Source of the DNA: Massilia alkalitolerans DSM 17462
GTDB taxonomy: Bacteria; Pseudomonadota; Gammaproteobacteria; Burkholderiales; Burkholderiaceae_D
Direction of reading: 5' to 3'
Length of the DNA: 64,000 nucleotides
NCBI RefSeq assembly: GCF_000427785.1
Contig: NZ_ATYR01000015.1
Coordinates: 62,001-126,000, forward strand
Positions 49,252 through 58,800 of this stretch are shown one piece after another; the stretch's first letter is position 1, and the number at the start of each line of letters is the position of its first letter. The translations under genes and the position numbers were made by a program. The notes under the pieces were generated by a model that had not been told where the DNA came from, searched no databases, and worked only from the letters and a program-made list of their open reading frames with translations.

Positions 49252-49285
49252 GCGGCGCGCATCCATCCCTTACACGAGTAGCAAT

Positions 49286-52200
49286 ATGACAAACATCCTG
49301 CTTTCCCTCGCCGAGTCGGCGCACGATAACCTGGGCGGCGGTAGCGCCATGGTGCACTGCCAGTGGCGTGGCGCCGTGGTACCGTCCCAGCGTCTGGATC
49401 AGGGGGCATTCATCAGCGAGCTGCTGCAGGACAGCCACCTGCCGCAGAGCACGCACGGTGGAGCTGTCGCCAGCGACGAAGGCCCTTTCCCTGAGCCGTA
49501 TTCGCTGGAGATGGCAGACGGAACGCTCGTGTCGTTCCTGCTGGTACGAGGTGCGCGCACGAACATCCGCGAGGCTGACGCGGCGCGCATGGCTGAGCTG
49601 GTCTCGGCGAACGTCGCAGCGTATATGGCCGGCGGAAGCGGGAGCTCGTACTCGTTCGGCCTCTACTTCCTGCACGACCCCAACACCGCCGCGCAGGTAT
49701 TCGAGCAGAAGATCGCGCCGATGTTGGCCACGGCCAAGCGTCTGGGTGGCGACGCCGAGTCGTATCGGCGTGACCTGGCGTCTCGGCTGGCGAGTGGTGC
49801 AGCTGAAGAGATGACGCTCCTCACCGTGCGCACGCACATGAAGGCTCTCCGTCGGGATGAGCTCAAGCGCGCGACGGAGCAGTACCAGGAAATGATCAAG
49901 AAGATCATGGAGACTGGGAAGGGCATAGAGAACCTGCCTATGGCGATGACGTCGCCGTTCGGCCAGGTGCTGCTCAGCCGCAGTCCTGCGATCCTGCAGC
50001 GCCACGAAGGCCTGGTCAAGAACCTCTTGAGCGACTTCAACAGCCGCGCCATTGGCCTGTCGATGCAGCTGATGGCCGTGCGTGAGGCCTTCGAAAGGGT
50101 GCGCCGCTTCGGCGATCGCGAGATCCCCTTCCAGCCAGGCTGGACAGCGCGGCTTCTCGGGCAGGAGGGCTCGATCTACTCCGCGACGGCAGACAACGGC
50201 TCGCCGGCGCCACTGGCGCTGGGAATGCAGGTGCTCACCCGGAAAGTGATCGGCCATATCGATAACTACGAGACCGCCAGTATCGGGCACACCTGGTACG
50301 GCACCGCGGTGATGGAGGTTGGGCCTGTCTCGCCTCGCAAGCTTCCATCCCAAACCATCTTCGCGGCGCTGATGCAAAAGGTTCGTGCCGTCGGCATCCC
50401 GATGAGCATCTCGTACGAGATCTTGCCGAAGGGGCTCGAGTACAACAAGCTCAACCAGTTGCTCAATGCGTTCCTGGCGCCCTTCAATGCGACCAACCGG
50501 CAGATCCGCGACGCATACAAGGAACTGCGAGACCATCACGAACGTAGTGCTGCGACAGACCCGATCATCGGCCTGCGCGTGTCGTTCGCCACCTGGGACC
50601 GGTCGAAAGAGAAGGCCGAGAGCGCACTTCAAGAGCTCGACCTCGCTGTCAAGAGCTGGGGCGGTATGCAGGCCTCGCCCGAGACCGGTGAGCCAGACGT
50701 TGCACGCCTCTCCAGCATCCCGGAATACACCACCGCAAGCGTGGCGCCAGTGGTGCCAGCGCCGCTTTCCGATGCGGTGTACATGTCGCCGCTGATGCGC
50801 CCGGCCTCGCCATGGGAGTTCGGACAGCTTCAATTCAAGACCAGTGACGGCGTGATCTACCCGGTGCAGATCGGATCGAGGAAGCACGCGTCCTTCGTCT
50901 CGGGCTGGTGCGCACCCTCGGGTTCCGGCAAGTCCTTCCTGATCAACCGGATGATGTACAGCCTCTCGCTCACGCCCGGCGCCCAGCAGTTGCCATACGC
51001 ACTGCTAATCGACGTTGGCTACTCGGGCAAGGGCTTCCTGCGGCACCTGCGCACGGTCCTCCCGCCAGCGTTGCACGACCAGCTGGTGTATTTCAAGGTG
51101 CTGAACGATGCCGAGTACTGCGTCAATCCGCACGATCTGCAGCTGGGCTGCAAGGGGCCGACGGGCATGGAGTTGGACTTCCAGGTCGCGGTCTACGAGG
51201 TGATCTTCAAGAGTTTGGGCGAGGAGGCCAGTGCATTCATCAAGGCGATGATCGCAGAGGCTTATCGGATGTTCGGGCCTGATTCGACCGACGCCAGGAT
51301 CTGGCAGTCGGCCTATAGCGAAGACATCAGTCGCCAGCTCGAGGAGATCGGTTTTGAGATCGACCATGCGAAGCCGCCGACTGTCTACATGGCCGTAGAT
51401 GCCCTGTTTGCAGCTGGCCGCATCGAGGCAGCCCGCATCGCTCAACGCTTCGCCGTGCCCCGCATGGAGGATATGACCAAGGTGCTGCAGAGCGATCGTA
51501 TTCGCTCCGTCTACGGCACCGCGAAGATTAACGATGAGCTCATGGTCGATCGTGCATCTCGCGCCTTGATGAATGCGACCTCAGAGTATGCGGTCCTCGC
51601 CGGCGTCACGCGCGTCAATGTCGACAACGCCCGCATCATGGTGGCCGACCTGCAAAATGTTCTCGGCGGCTCTTCGGCCAGCGGCCGGGAGTTCGCAGGG
51701 ATGATGTATCTGTACGCACGCCACCTCGGTGCGCGCAACTTCTTCCTGGACGTCGATGAGATGGCAACCTTGGTTCGACCCGCGTACAAGGACTACCAGA
51801 TGCGCCGTGTCCGCGAAATCCAGCAGACGCCGAAGGTGCTCACGTACGAAGAATGGCACAACGTCAATTCAGTGAAGGGCCTGGTCAACCTGAATGAGAA
51901 GGAAACGCGCGAGACCCGTAAGTTCAAGGTCTACCTGAACTTCGTGACCCAGTACGTCACCGACCTCCCGAGCGCGATCCTCGACGGCACGACGACCCTT
52001 ATGGTCACCGGGCAGCAGTCGGAAAAGCAGAACGTGTTTGCGAAGGATGCACTGGGCCTGTCGAATACCGACCTGGACATTCTGCGAAACGGTCTGGATC
52101 GAGTGGGCCGTATCTGGTCGTGGTTCCGTCTGCGCGATGGCATGGTGACGGCGGTCTTTGATAACGAGGTCGGTCCGATCGAGACCTGGTGCTACACCAC

Positions 52201-52438
52201 CGACGATACCGACGGACCACTGCGTAATGAGCTCGAGCTGCTGATCGGCGAGCGCGAAGCTCTCCAGTGCCTTGCCCGTGAATTCCCCAAGGGGTCGGCT
52301 GCATCGTACATCGAGCAGCGCAGCCGGATCATGGGTACCGACCGGGTGGGCGACAGGTCCACGACCATTACGTCGATCATCGCCAGGGAAATTGCCGAGC
52401 GCTACCACGAATCGGCGCGCGCGCTGCAGGCCGCCTGA
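49286..52438 (+). CDS. traU: DotO/IcmB/TraU, VirB4-like type IVB ATPase
   Basis: 1050 residues, the normal length of DotO/TraU, from the ATG at 49286. Walker A is APSGSGKS near residue 545, and a Walker B-like LDVDEMATLV lies near 830. The N-terminal half is the VirB4-like non-ATPase region. DotO docks on the inner-membrane base and powers substrate entry with DotB. Confidence 0.92.
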   Translation: MTNILLSLAESAHDNLGGGSAMVHCQWRGAVVPSQRLDQGAFISELLQDSHLPQSTHGGAVASDEGPFPEPYSLEMADGTLVSFLLVRGARTNIREADAARMAELVSANVAAYMAGGSGSSYSFGLYFLHDPNTAAQVFEQKIAPMLATAKRLGGDAESYRRDLASRLASGAAEEMTLLTVRTHMKALRRDELKRATEQYQEMIKKIMETGKGIENLPMAMTSPFGQVLLSRSPAILQRHEGLVKNLLSDFNSRAIGLSMQLMAVREAFERVRRFGDREIPFQPGWTARLLGQEGSIYSATADNGSPAPLALGMQVLTRKVIGHIDNYETASIGHTWYGTAVMEVGPVSPRKLPSQTIFAALMQKVRAVGIPMSISYEILPKGLEYNKLNQLLNAFLAPFNATNRQIRDAYKELRDHHERSAATDPIIGLRVSFATWDRSKEKAESALQELDLAVKSWGGMQASPETGEPDVARLSSIPEYTTASVAPVVPAPLSDAVYMSPLMRPASPWEFGQLQFKTSDGVIYPVQIGSRKHASFVSGWCAPSGSGKSFLINRMMYSLSLTPGAQQLPYALLIDVGYSGKGFLRHLRTVLPPALHDQLVYFKVLNDAEYCVNPHDLQLGCKGPTGMELDFQVAVYEVIFKSLGEEASAFIKAMIAEAYRMFGPDSTDARIWQSAYSEDISRQLEEIGFEIDHAKPPTVYMAVDALFAAGRIEAARIAQRFAVPRMEDMTKVLQSDRIRSVYGTAKINDELMVDRASRALMNATSEYAVLAGVTRVNVDNARIMVADLQNVLGGSSASGREFAGMMYLYARHLGARNFFLDVDEMATLVRPAYKDYQMRRVREIQQTPKVLTYEEWHNVNSVKGLVNLNEKETRETRKFKVYLNFVTQYVTDLPSAILDGTTTLMVTGQQSEKQNVFAKDALGLSNTDLDILRNGLDRVGRIWSWFRLRDGMVTAVFDNEVGPIETWCYTTDDTDGPLRNELELLIGEREALQCLAREFPKGSAASYIEQRSRIMGTDRVGDRSTTITSIIAREIAERYHESARALQAA

Positions 52439-52451
52439 TAGGAGCCCGATG

Positions 52452-52473
52452 TTATGCACAAAAAAGTGGATAA
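52452..52473 (+). other. Pair of DnaA-box-like sites
   Basis: TTATGCACA (52452-52460) fits TTATNCACA exactly, and AGTGGATAA (52465-52473) is a one-off reverse box. They are 13 bp apart in the 155-nt gap after traU. May be chance, or part of a second replication or priming site. Confidence 0.35.
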
Positions 52474-52593
52474 CTAGGGCCTTTTTTTCGTCCAAAGCCA
52501 GTGCCCATGCGGTTTCCATCGGGAATGACAAAAAACAGGCAGGTCCCGGATCACCGCTCCGAAATGGGCTTTTCACTACCGGAGAACTGAAGC

Positions 52594-53259
52594 ATGAAAA
52601 AGACGATGACGCCCGTGAGCCGCGGCGATGTAGCAGTAGGCGCCTTGCTCGGTGGCGTGGCCGCTTGTGTAGGCGCGGTGGCGCTCGGTCCTGTGGGCCT
52701 GGTGCTGGGCGCGGTCCTGGGGGTGGGCGTATCGGTGGAGCGCCGGCGCCAGCGCGCCGCGCTACAGGCCCGGATCGATAACCCCGCGCTCGTCGAGTGG
52801 GATGTGGTCATCGAGCGGGTCCATGTTGGCACCCTGTCCGATGCCGGCCTGGCCGAGCTGGAGAAGGGCGTGCTCGAAGACTGGCATGTCTACCGTAGCC
52901 AGGCTCTCAACCTCCTGAGCACCGCAATCCGGGCGGCGCAGATGCTGGCTTGGGTCGTGCCGGTTGCACTCTTCTGGGCAGCGCTTGCCGCCGTGGTCAA
53001 TCCAGAGGCGATTCGCACGGCCGTGAGCGACCTGCAAGCGATGACCGGGATGGCGAGCGCAATTGCGCACGTGACGCTATCTGCCGCTGGCATCCTTTGG
53101 GTGGTGCTGATGGCCATTGCGGTCGGATTTTATCCGTGCCTGGGCTACGTGAACATGTTCAGCGCCGAAACCGCACGCGCAGTGCGCCATCGCGTGCGTG
53201 TTGTAGCCGACGGCCGCATGATGCTCGTCCCACATCCGGCAGCCGCCGTCGCCGCTTGA
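52594..53259 (+). CDS. Membrane protein with glycine-rich hairpin
   Basis: 221 residues. The first hydrophobic region (VAVGALLGGVAACVGAVALG, then VGLVLGAVLGVGV) is a Gly-zipper-like membrane hairpin. Two more helices lie near 118-140 and 150-185. Located just after the tra operon, so it could be an entry-exclusion or accessory membrane protein, which is inference. No family recognised. Confidence 0.65.
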   Translation: MKKTMTPVSRGDVAVGALLGGVAACVGAVALGPVGLVLGAVLGVGVSVERRRQRAALQARIDNPALVEWDVVIERVHVGTLSDAGLAELEKGVLEDWHVYRSQALNLLSTAIRAAQMLAWVVPVALFWAALAAVVNPEAIRTAVSDLQAMTGMASAIAHVTLSAAGILWVVLMAIAVGFYPCLGYVNMFSAETARAVRHRVRVVADGRMMLVPHPAAAVAA

Positions 53260-53289
53260 CCGAGAGGTTCCGGGGAGCGCAAGCACTTT

Positions 53290-53321
53290 TTGCAACCACG
53301 CCTGACCGAAATTTTTATGAT
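53290..53321 (+). promoter_or_regulatory. Dispersed motif copy 11 with -10 box, upstream of gene 53451
   Basis: TTGCAACCACGCCTG (53290-53304) and TATGAT (53316-53321; five of six consensus bases), again exactly 20 nt after TTGCAA. The clearest example of the motif-promoter arrangement. The leader is about 120 nt long. Confidence 0.75.
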
Positions 53322-53450
53322 GGGCTCATCAGCGATCGCACAGCGGTTTGCTGAAGCGGTTAAGCAGCAAAAAGTTTAAGCGATATGGCATCGTCATCGG
53401 CCCAGACGCTGCCCACCAGTCCTGGGCCAATTTCTACAAAGGGAATCATC

Positions 53451-54242
53451 ATGTTCGGTCGCATCAACGGCAACAGCAACGGCAACACCACCTGGGTCAA
53501 CTACAACGGCAAGACCGGCCTGTTCACCATCGATCACCGCGAGCAAAATGCCGAAGGCAGCTACCGCGAGCACCTGACCACCACTGGCCGTAAGGTCTAC
53601 AAAGAAGAATACCCGGACATGATCTCGGCGTTCGTGCGTCGCGTGATCGTCAAGGAAGAAGAAGTCTACCAACAGCAGGGCGTCTTTGAGAACAAGATCC
53701 TGGTGTCGCTGCGCAGCCCGGACGGCAAGGACGCCGTCGTCAAGTTCAGCATGGGCAGCAGCGCACTCCAGGTCCTGGGCGCCATCAACGCCGCTGACCT
53801 GACCCAGCCGATCACCCTGAAGAGCTACGTCTTCCCGGCCGGTAGCAAGGGCAAAGACAAGGAGGGCAACGAAGTCATCCGCCAGAAAGACGAAGTGCGT
53901 CTGGTCGGCTACCAGGGCGAGCAGAAGCTGGCCAACAAGTACGGCGAAGGCGAAGTGCAGATTCCGCGCGTCGAGAAGATCGAAGTGACGAACCCGGCCG
54001 GTAAAGTGATCAGCACCGTCAACGACTTCTCCGCGCAACACGAGTTCACCCTCGAACTGGCGCGCGCAGTGGACGCGAAAGTGAAGGCTGCTTCCGGCGC
54101 CCAGCCGGCACCGGTGGCGCCGCAGGCTCAGCCGGCACCGGCCGCAAGGCTCGACGAGGATACCTCGCTGAACGTGGCCGACATCCTGGGCGAAGAAGAC
54201 GGCGGTGCCGCCGACGCAAACGCTTTCGGCAACAACCCGTAA
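53451..54242 (+). CDS. Abundant-looking acidic-tailed protein (possible ssDNA-binding type)
   Basis: 263 residues from the ATG at 53451 with GGGA upstream. The codon use is strikingly uniform and GC-optimised, as in highly expressed genes. The N-terminal part is beta-rich (TWVNYNGKTGLFTIDHR). The C-terminus is disordered and ends in an acidic patch (DTSLNVADILGEEDGG), as in phage and plasmid single-strand DNA-binding proteins. No OB-fold signature can be read with confidence, so the function is a hypothesis. It has the best copy of the dispersed promoter motif. Confidence 0.6.
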   Translation: MFGRINGNSNGNTTWVNYNGKTGLFTIDHREQNAEGSYREHLTTTGRKVYKEEYPDMISAFVRRVIVKEEEVYQQQGVFENKILVSLRSPDGKDAVVKFSMGSSALQVLGAINAADLTQPITLKSYVFPAGSKGKDKEGNEVIRQKDEVRLVGYQGEQKLANKYGEGEVQIPRVEKIEVTNPAGKVISTVNDFSAQHEFTLELARAVDAKVKAASGAQPAPVAPQAQPAPAARLDEDTSLNVADILGEEDGGAADANAFGNNP

Positions 54243-54281
54243 GCGAACTCGGCCGCGAGAGCGGTCGTCTGTACAAAGCCT

Positions 54282-54292
54282 CGCCATGTGCG
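54282..54292. repeat. Target-site duplication, left copy
   Basis: CGCCATGTGCG, 11 bp, directly before the left end of the insertion sequence. Identical to 55704-55714. Confidence 0.9.
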
Positions 54293-54293
54293 T

Positions 54294-54326
54294 AATGCCA
54301 GTCAGTTAAGCTGACTGGCATTTTTT
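54294..54326 (+). terminator. Terminator formed by the left end of the insertion sequence
   Basis: AATGCCAGTCAG (54294-54305) and CTGACTGGCATT (54311-54322) form a perfect 12-bp stem with a 5-nt loop, followed by a run of Ts (54321-54326). It should stop transcription entering from the gene at 53451, and the transposase stop codon lies inside it. Confidence 0.8.
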
Positions 54327-55621
54327 GTTGGATATTTTTTTCTGGTAGGCTTAACGACCCGAGGATAGGATCTCGCTCGGCGCTCGGGCAAGAGATAGGA
54401 GTTGGCCTGTAGTCGTAGCCAAGCCAAGCGTCTGGGTAAGGTACCTGGCGTTTGCAAAGGCCAGTGATAGAGTGCAGTCGTGATGGCTAGTGCCAGCCAT
54501 TGGAAGCTCAACCGTTGTGGCGGCACTTGCAACTCGTCGGCCATCTGCGCGATTTCATACCGGAGCAAGTTATAGGCGATGAGCATTCCCCATACCTCCT
54601 GCCTTACCAGTTCAGGCCGCTTGCTTCGCAGGACATGAGTATTCTTCAACATGCCTTGCTTTATCTCCCTAAAGCCGAGTTCGATCTCCCAGCGCTGCAT
54701 GTAATGTGCAGCGATTTCCCTGGCCGGAAAGCGATGAGCGTCGCACAGGGAGGTTAGAAATTGTCGCGGTTGTCCACCTATCGTGCACTTGATGAGGCGC
54801 GCCTCCCAATGCGTCGGCAAGTCTGGACGCTGCTTGCAGGCCTGAGGTGAGATGGGCATGCGTACCAGGTAGTCTCCAGGAGCAAACTCATGTACAACTT
54901 CGTATCGTAACGGAGTTTTTGCACGCATGAGCCAATGCCGTTGTTGGCCACACTGCTGCCAATCAAGGAGAAACGCTGCTGAAAAATAGGCACGGTCAAA
55001 GATCGTTAAAGAATCATCAGGCACTTCGTGCATGAGTGGCTTGGCAAAGCTGAGTTCACCAGTACGATAGTCGCCGAAACGAGCGCCGCGGACCAGGTGT
55101 GTGTATGTGTCCATCAGGCACACTGCCCGGACCTGTGGCCAGACCCCGTCGCCATGCGAACTGGATGATCGTCCGAATTCACTGCAGTTTGCCGGCGTGT
55201 CTGGTATGGACCACACCACGCCATCGACCGCATAACTGCGCAAGCCATGAAAAAGTGCTTCGATGGGCAACGATGCGTTTGCCCAAGATCTGGCCAGTCG
55301 ATCGAACAGCCATGCCAATGGCGCTTCGCCCAAACGCTCACGCCCTGCAACGGCAGCACTGGGGACCGGTGAACCTGAGGCTGGCCCCTCAGCAAGATCG
55401 AGTTGCTGGACGATGTGCCAGATCGGTTCGTCACGAAACAGCGCCAATCCAATCACAAGCCACACCATCCGCTCGGCTGGTAGTCGCCGTCGTCGAATTG
55501 AAGCCGTGCCGGTTTGCTGCAGAGCTTCGTCGATCCACTCTGGATCTATCAGGCTGGCGAAACGCTCGAACTCATGCGGTACCAGCTCAGCCGCATAGTC
55601 CATATCAAGTTGGAGAGCCAT
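54302..55621 (-). CDS. IS4-family transposase (DDE)
   Basis: About 439 residues from the ATG at 55621 (MALQLDMDY). An in-frame ATG at 55639 would add six residues. DDE features are visible: YAVDGVVWSIPDT (first Asp), SLTIFDRAYFSAAFLL (second) and the YREK-type signature YMQRWEIELGFREIK (Tyr-2-Arg-3-Glu-6-Lys) near 325-340, with the catalytic Glu. The stop codon lies in the left inverted repeat. The frame appears intact, so the element may be active. Confidence 0.93.
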   Translation of the reverse strand: MALQLDMDYAAELVPHEFERFASLIDPEWIDEALQQTGTASIRRRRLPAERMVWLVIGLALFRDEPIWHIVQQLDLAEGPASGSPVPSAAVAGRERLGEAPLAWLFDRLARSWANASLPIEALFHGLRSYAVDGVVWSIPDTPANCSEFGRSSSSHGDGVWPQVRAVCLMDTYTHLVRGARFGDYRTGELSFAKPLMHEVPDDSLTIFDRAYFSAAFLLDWQQCGQQRHWLMRAKTPLRYEVVHEFAPGDYLVRMPISPQACKQRPDLPTHWEARLIKCTIGGQPRQFLTSLCDAHRFPAREIAAHYMQRWEIELGFREIKQGMLKNTHVLRSKRPELVRQEVWGMLIAYNLLRYEIAQMADELQVPPQRLSFQWLALAITTALYHWPLQTPGTLPRRLAWLRLQANSYLLPERRARSYPRVVKPTRKKYPTKNASQLN

Positions 55622-55703
55622 AATAAAAAACGGATTCACGTTGTACGTGAATCCGTTTTAGTTCAAGCCACCGACAGGTCAATGCCTTAATTGACTGGCA
55701 TTA

Positions 55704-55714
55704 CGCCATGTGCG
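55704..55714. repeat. Target-site duplication, right copy
   Basis: CGCCATGTGCG, identical to 54282-54292. Followed by GGGCTTTTTT, the second half of the interrupted terminator. Confidence 0.9.
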
Positions 55715-55741
55715 GGGCTTTTTTCGTTTTGTGGGCAAGAA

Positions 55742-55773
55742 GCGCAACCACGCCTGCACCGTTCCTTTACCGT
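55742..55773 (+). promoter_or_regulatory. Dispersed motif copy 12 with -10-like box, upstream of the giant helicase
   Basis: GCGCAACCACGCCTG (55742-55756), then TACCGT (55768-55773) 20 nt after GCGCAA. The first two bases differ from TTGCAA. The ATG is 49 nt downstream. Confidence 0.6.
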
Positions 55774-55822
55774 AGAGCTATCGGTCAGTTGCACATTGCA
55801 GAATTCACATACAGGAGTAAAT

Positions 55823-58800
55823 ATGCCGACTTGGTTCGATCTCGGTAAGGAAGGGGTAACACTGCGGTTCATCAAGGAAGAGGGGTTCAAAGAGAGCCTG
55901 CTCATCATCGCCGGTGTGCCGATTGGCTCCCCTGAGTGGGAAGCGTGCCAGCGCGAGCCCCTGGGCTTCAAGAAGGTCAAAACTGGCAAGCCGTTCCTGA
56001 TCCGTCCGTTCTCGCCGACCAAGACGCCGATGCTGTCCGACTTCCGCACGGTCTTCCCGCTGGCCCGCCAGATCCAGGTCCCAAGCGCGCAGGACGTGCG
56101 CCTGCGCCTGCAAGGCGGCCCCACGCTGTCGGCGCAAGAAATTGCGATCACGGCCGCACTGCGTGTGGCAGCGCCGATCGGTATGAACCTGATGGGCCAA
56201 CGCGTCTTCGAGCGCCCTGAAGGGGAGCGTTTCGTGGTCGATGCCGAGGGCCAGCGAGTCGAAGAGGGCGCGCTGCCGGCGGCATTCATGCTGCGTGCGG
56301 ACGATTCCAACCTGGTAAGCTGCGTGCGCGGCTTCATCGCGGGCCTCATGGCCGGCTCGCACGCTGATGTCGCCGACGTCAACCGCTTCGTCGACGTCCT
56401 GTACGGCCGCGGCGCCTCGCTGGATCGCCGCAAGGTGGAGGAGGTTGCCCAGACCATCGAAGCGGAGATGGCAAAGCGTGTCCTCGAGCGCCACGAGCTC
56501 GCCGGCGACGCGGCGTACCGCGAAGCCCAGCTGCTATACGAGAATTCGCCACCCTATGCCGGTCCCCAGAAAGATGCTGGTGCTATCCCGCTGCCGGCCG
56601 CCATCGCAGCCCAAGAGCTGGTGCGCGCCTTCGGCGGTGAAGGCTCGGTTCCGATCTACATCCCGCAACTGAACGACGGTGCCGTCGCGTCGCTCCTGGG
56701 CCGTAACTACGTCGCCCTGACTGACCCGGCGACGCCAGAATCGGCCGATGGGCGCCTGCGCAGCTTTGTCCCGGACTCGGTGACTGTCGTCGAGCGCGCC
56801 TTCACTGAATCGGTGCCGCCGCACCGCCTGTCCATGATCAGCCGCGACGACGTGACGGCCGAGACGCTCGAAGACGTGCGTGGCGCCATGGCGCGCCGGC
56901 ACCAGAATGGCTTGACCATCCTGACCTTCCCAGAGTATTCGAGCGCCGTCGATGTCGACCGCCAGGCCGAGAAAGAGCGCGTGAACGCTTTCCTGCGCGG
57001 CCTGCAGACCGACTACGATGTCCTGGGTATTGGCCTCTTGTCGCCGGTGATGCGCCGGAAGATGAATCTCCAGTCCGGTCTCATGATGGTCACGGTCGGC
57101 CGCAAGTTCAGCGCGAAGGAGCGCGAGCTGCGCGGCGAGGACTGGGTGCCGCGCCGCCAGGAGACCATGTACGACTGGGATGCCCTGCGCACCTACACGA
57201 ACGACGTCTTGGTCCGTGTGCACGAGTCTGCCGGCCGCAAGATGACCGCCGAGGAAGAAGCTGCCCTGCGGGCCAATGAGAACGCCGAGAACAGCTACCA
57301 GCTGCCATACGAATCCTTCTCGCGCAATGGCGACGTCCAGCTCATGATCCCGCGCAACCTGGCCGGCCCGAGCTACAAGGCGCTGCAAAACCTCCAGGAC
57401 CGCAGCGGCAACATCGACGAGTACGTGCGCAATGCGATCGGGTTCACGGACGAGCAGTTTGCCTACCTGGCCCCGGAGCAGGTCGACGCGGCCGCGCTGA
57501 TGGTGAGTGCCCTCGACCGCGACAAGGGCTTCGTGCTGGGCGACCAGACCGGCGCCGGCAAGGGCGCGACCATTGCCACTTCCGTCTCCTACGCCTGGCA
57601 GCGTGGCCTGTCCGTGATCTTCGTGACGAAACAGGACAGCCTGTTCTCGGACTTCTATCGTGACCTGAAGAAGACCGGCCTGCACACGCAGCTGCGCCCC
57701 ATGGTGCTGAACCACGGCGCACAGGTGGTTGACCAGTTCTCGGAAAACCTCGACAAGATCGCAACCGGCGTGACGCGCAAGAAGTTCGCCGAAAACTTCC
57801 AGTTCGGCCTGGAAGGGTTCGACAACCCGAACCTGGTGTTCTGCACCTACTCGCAGTTCAGCAAGGGCGAGGATTCCGACAAGGCCGAGTGGATCAAGTC
57901 GATCGCGCCGAATTGCATCGTGATCTTCGACGAATCGCACATTGCCGCGGGCGACACTTCGCAGCTGGGATCTGTGTGCACCTCGGTGGCCAATGCCGCC
58001 AAGGCCGTCGTGTATTCCTCGGCAACCTGGCTCAAGGACGCGCGCCAAATGAGCTTCTACAGCCGCATGCTGCCATCCTCGATCGACACGTCCATGGTCT
58101 CCGAAGCGATGCAGGCCGGCGGCGAGAGCATCCAGGAAGTGTTCACCGCGATGCTGGCCGAGGACGGCCTGTTCATCCGTCGCGAGCGCGATGCCTCCCA
58201 GCTCGACATCATGATGACCGTGGACGACGCGCGCCTGGCCGACAACGAGAAGATCTCCGACCAGGTGGCGATCATCCTGCAGGGCCTGCAGCGTCTGTGC
58301 GGCGTCACCGACCAGGTCGGCCGTCGCCTGACCCGTGGCCAAATCCAGAAGCTCGACACCGCGCAGCGCTTCATCCAGGCCACCCTCGACCGCGCCAACA
58401 ACTCTTCCCGAGAAGCGATCCTGGCGCTGCGCGCGCGCACTGCGCAGGATGCCACCGCTCCGGAAGAGGAAGCCGACGGAGGCAACGACGAGGCGATTGA
58501 CGAAGCCGCGCGCCAGGCCGCGGAGCTGGTCGCCAACACGTATGCCCGTCAGATGGCGAACGACGAAGGTGTCGCAGGCCGGGCGGAGTCCGAGAACGAG
58601 GAGTTCCTGGCCGCCGGCCATGCGGCGCACGTGATCGACGCCGAGGCGATCGCCGTGGACGAGGCGCAGGCGCTGCTCGACGGCGGCATGCCGGCCGAAG
58701 GCGGCCTGGCGAACCTGCTGGACCTGCGAATCGAAGACTTGGGCCTGACGGCCGAGCAGACTGCCAAGCTCTCGACCGACATCGGCATGCTGGGAGAAGA

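Larger units (their letters stand above)
54293..55703 (-). mobile_element. IS4-family insertion sequence, 1411 bp, complete
   Basis: Ends TAATGCCAGTCAGTTAAG (left) and, in reverse complement, TAATGCCAGTCAATTAAG (right), 17 of 18 identical. An 11-bp target duplication (CGCCATGTGCG) flanks it at 54282-54292 and 55704-55714, in the range of the IS4 family. It encodes one intact transposase. Perfect duplication suggests a recent insertion. It landed within a rho-independent terminator. Confidence 0.93.

Noticed and set aside
49175..50887. A 570-codon minus open frame inside traU
   Set aside because: TraU motifs are clear on the plus strand, and the minus frame has no start signal or family.
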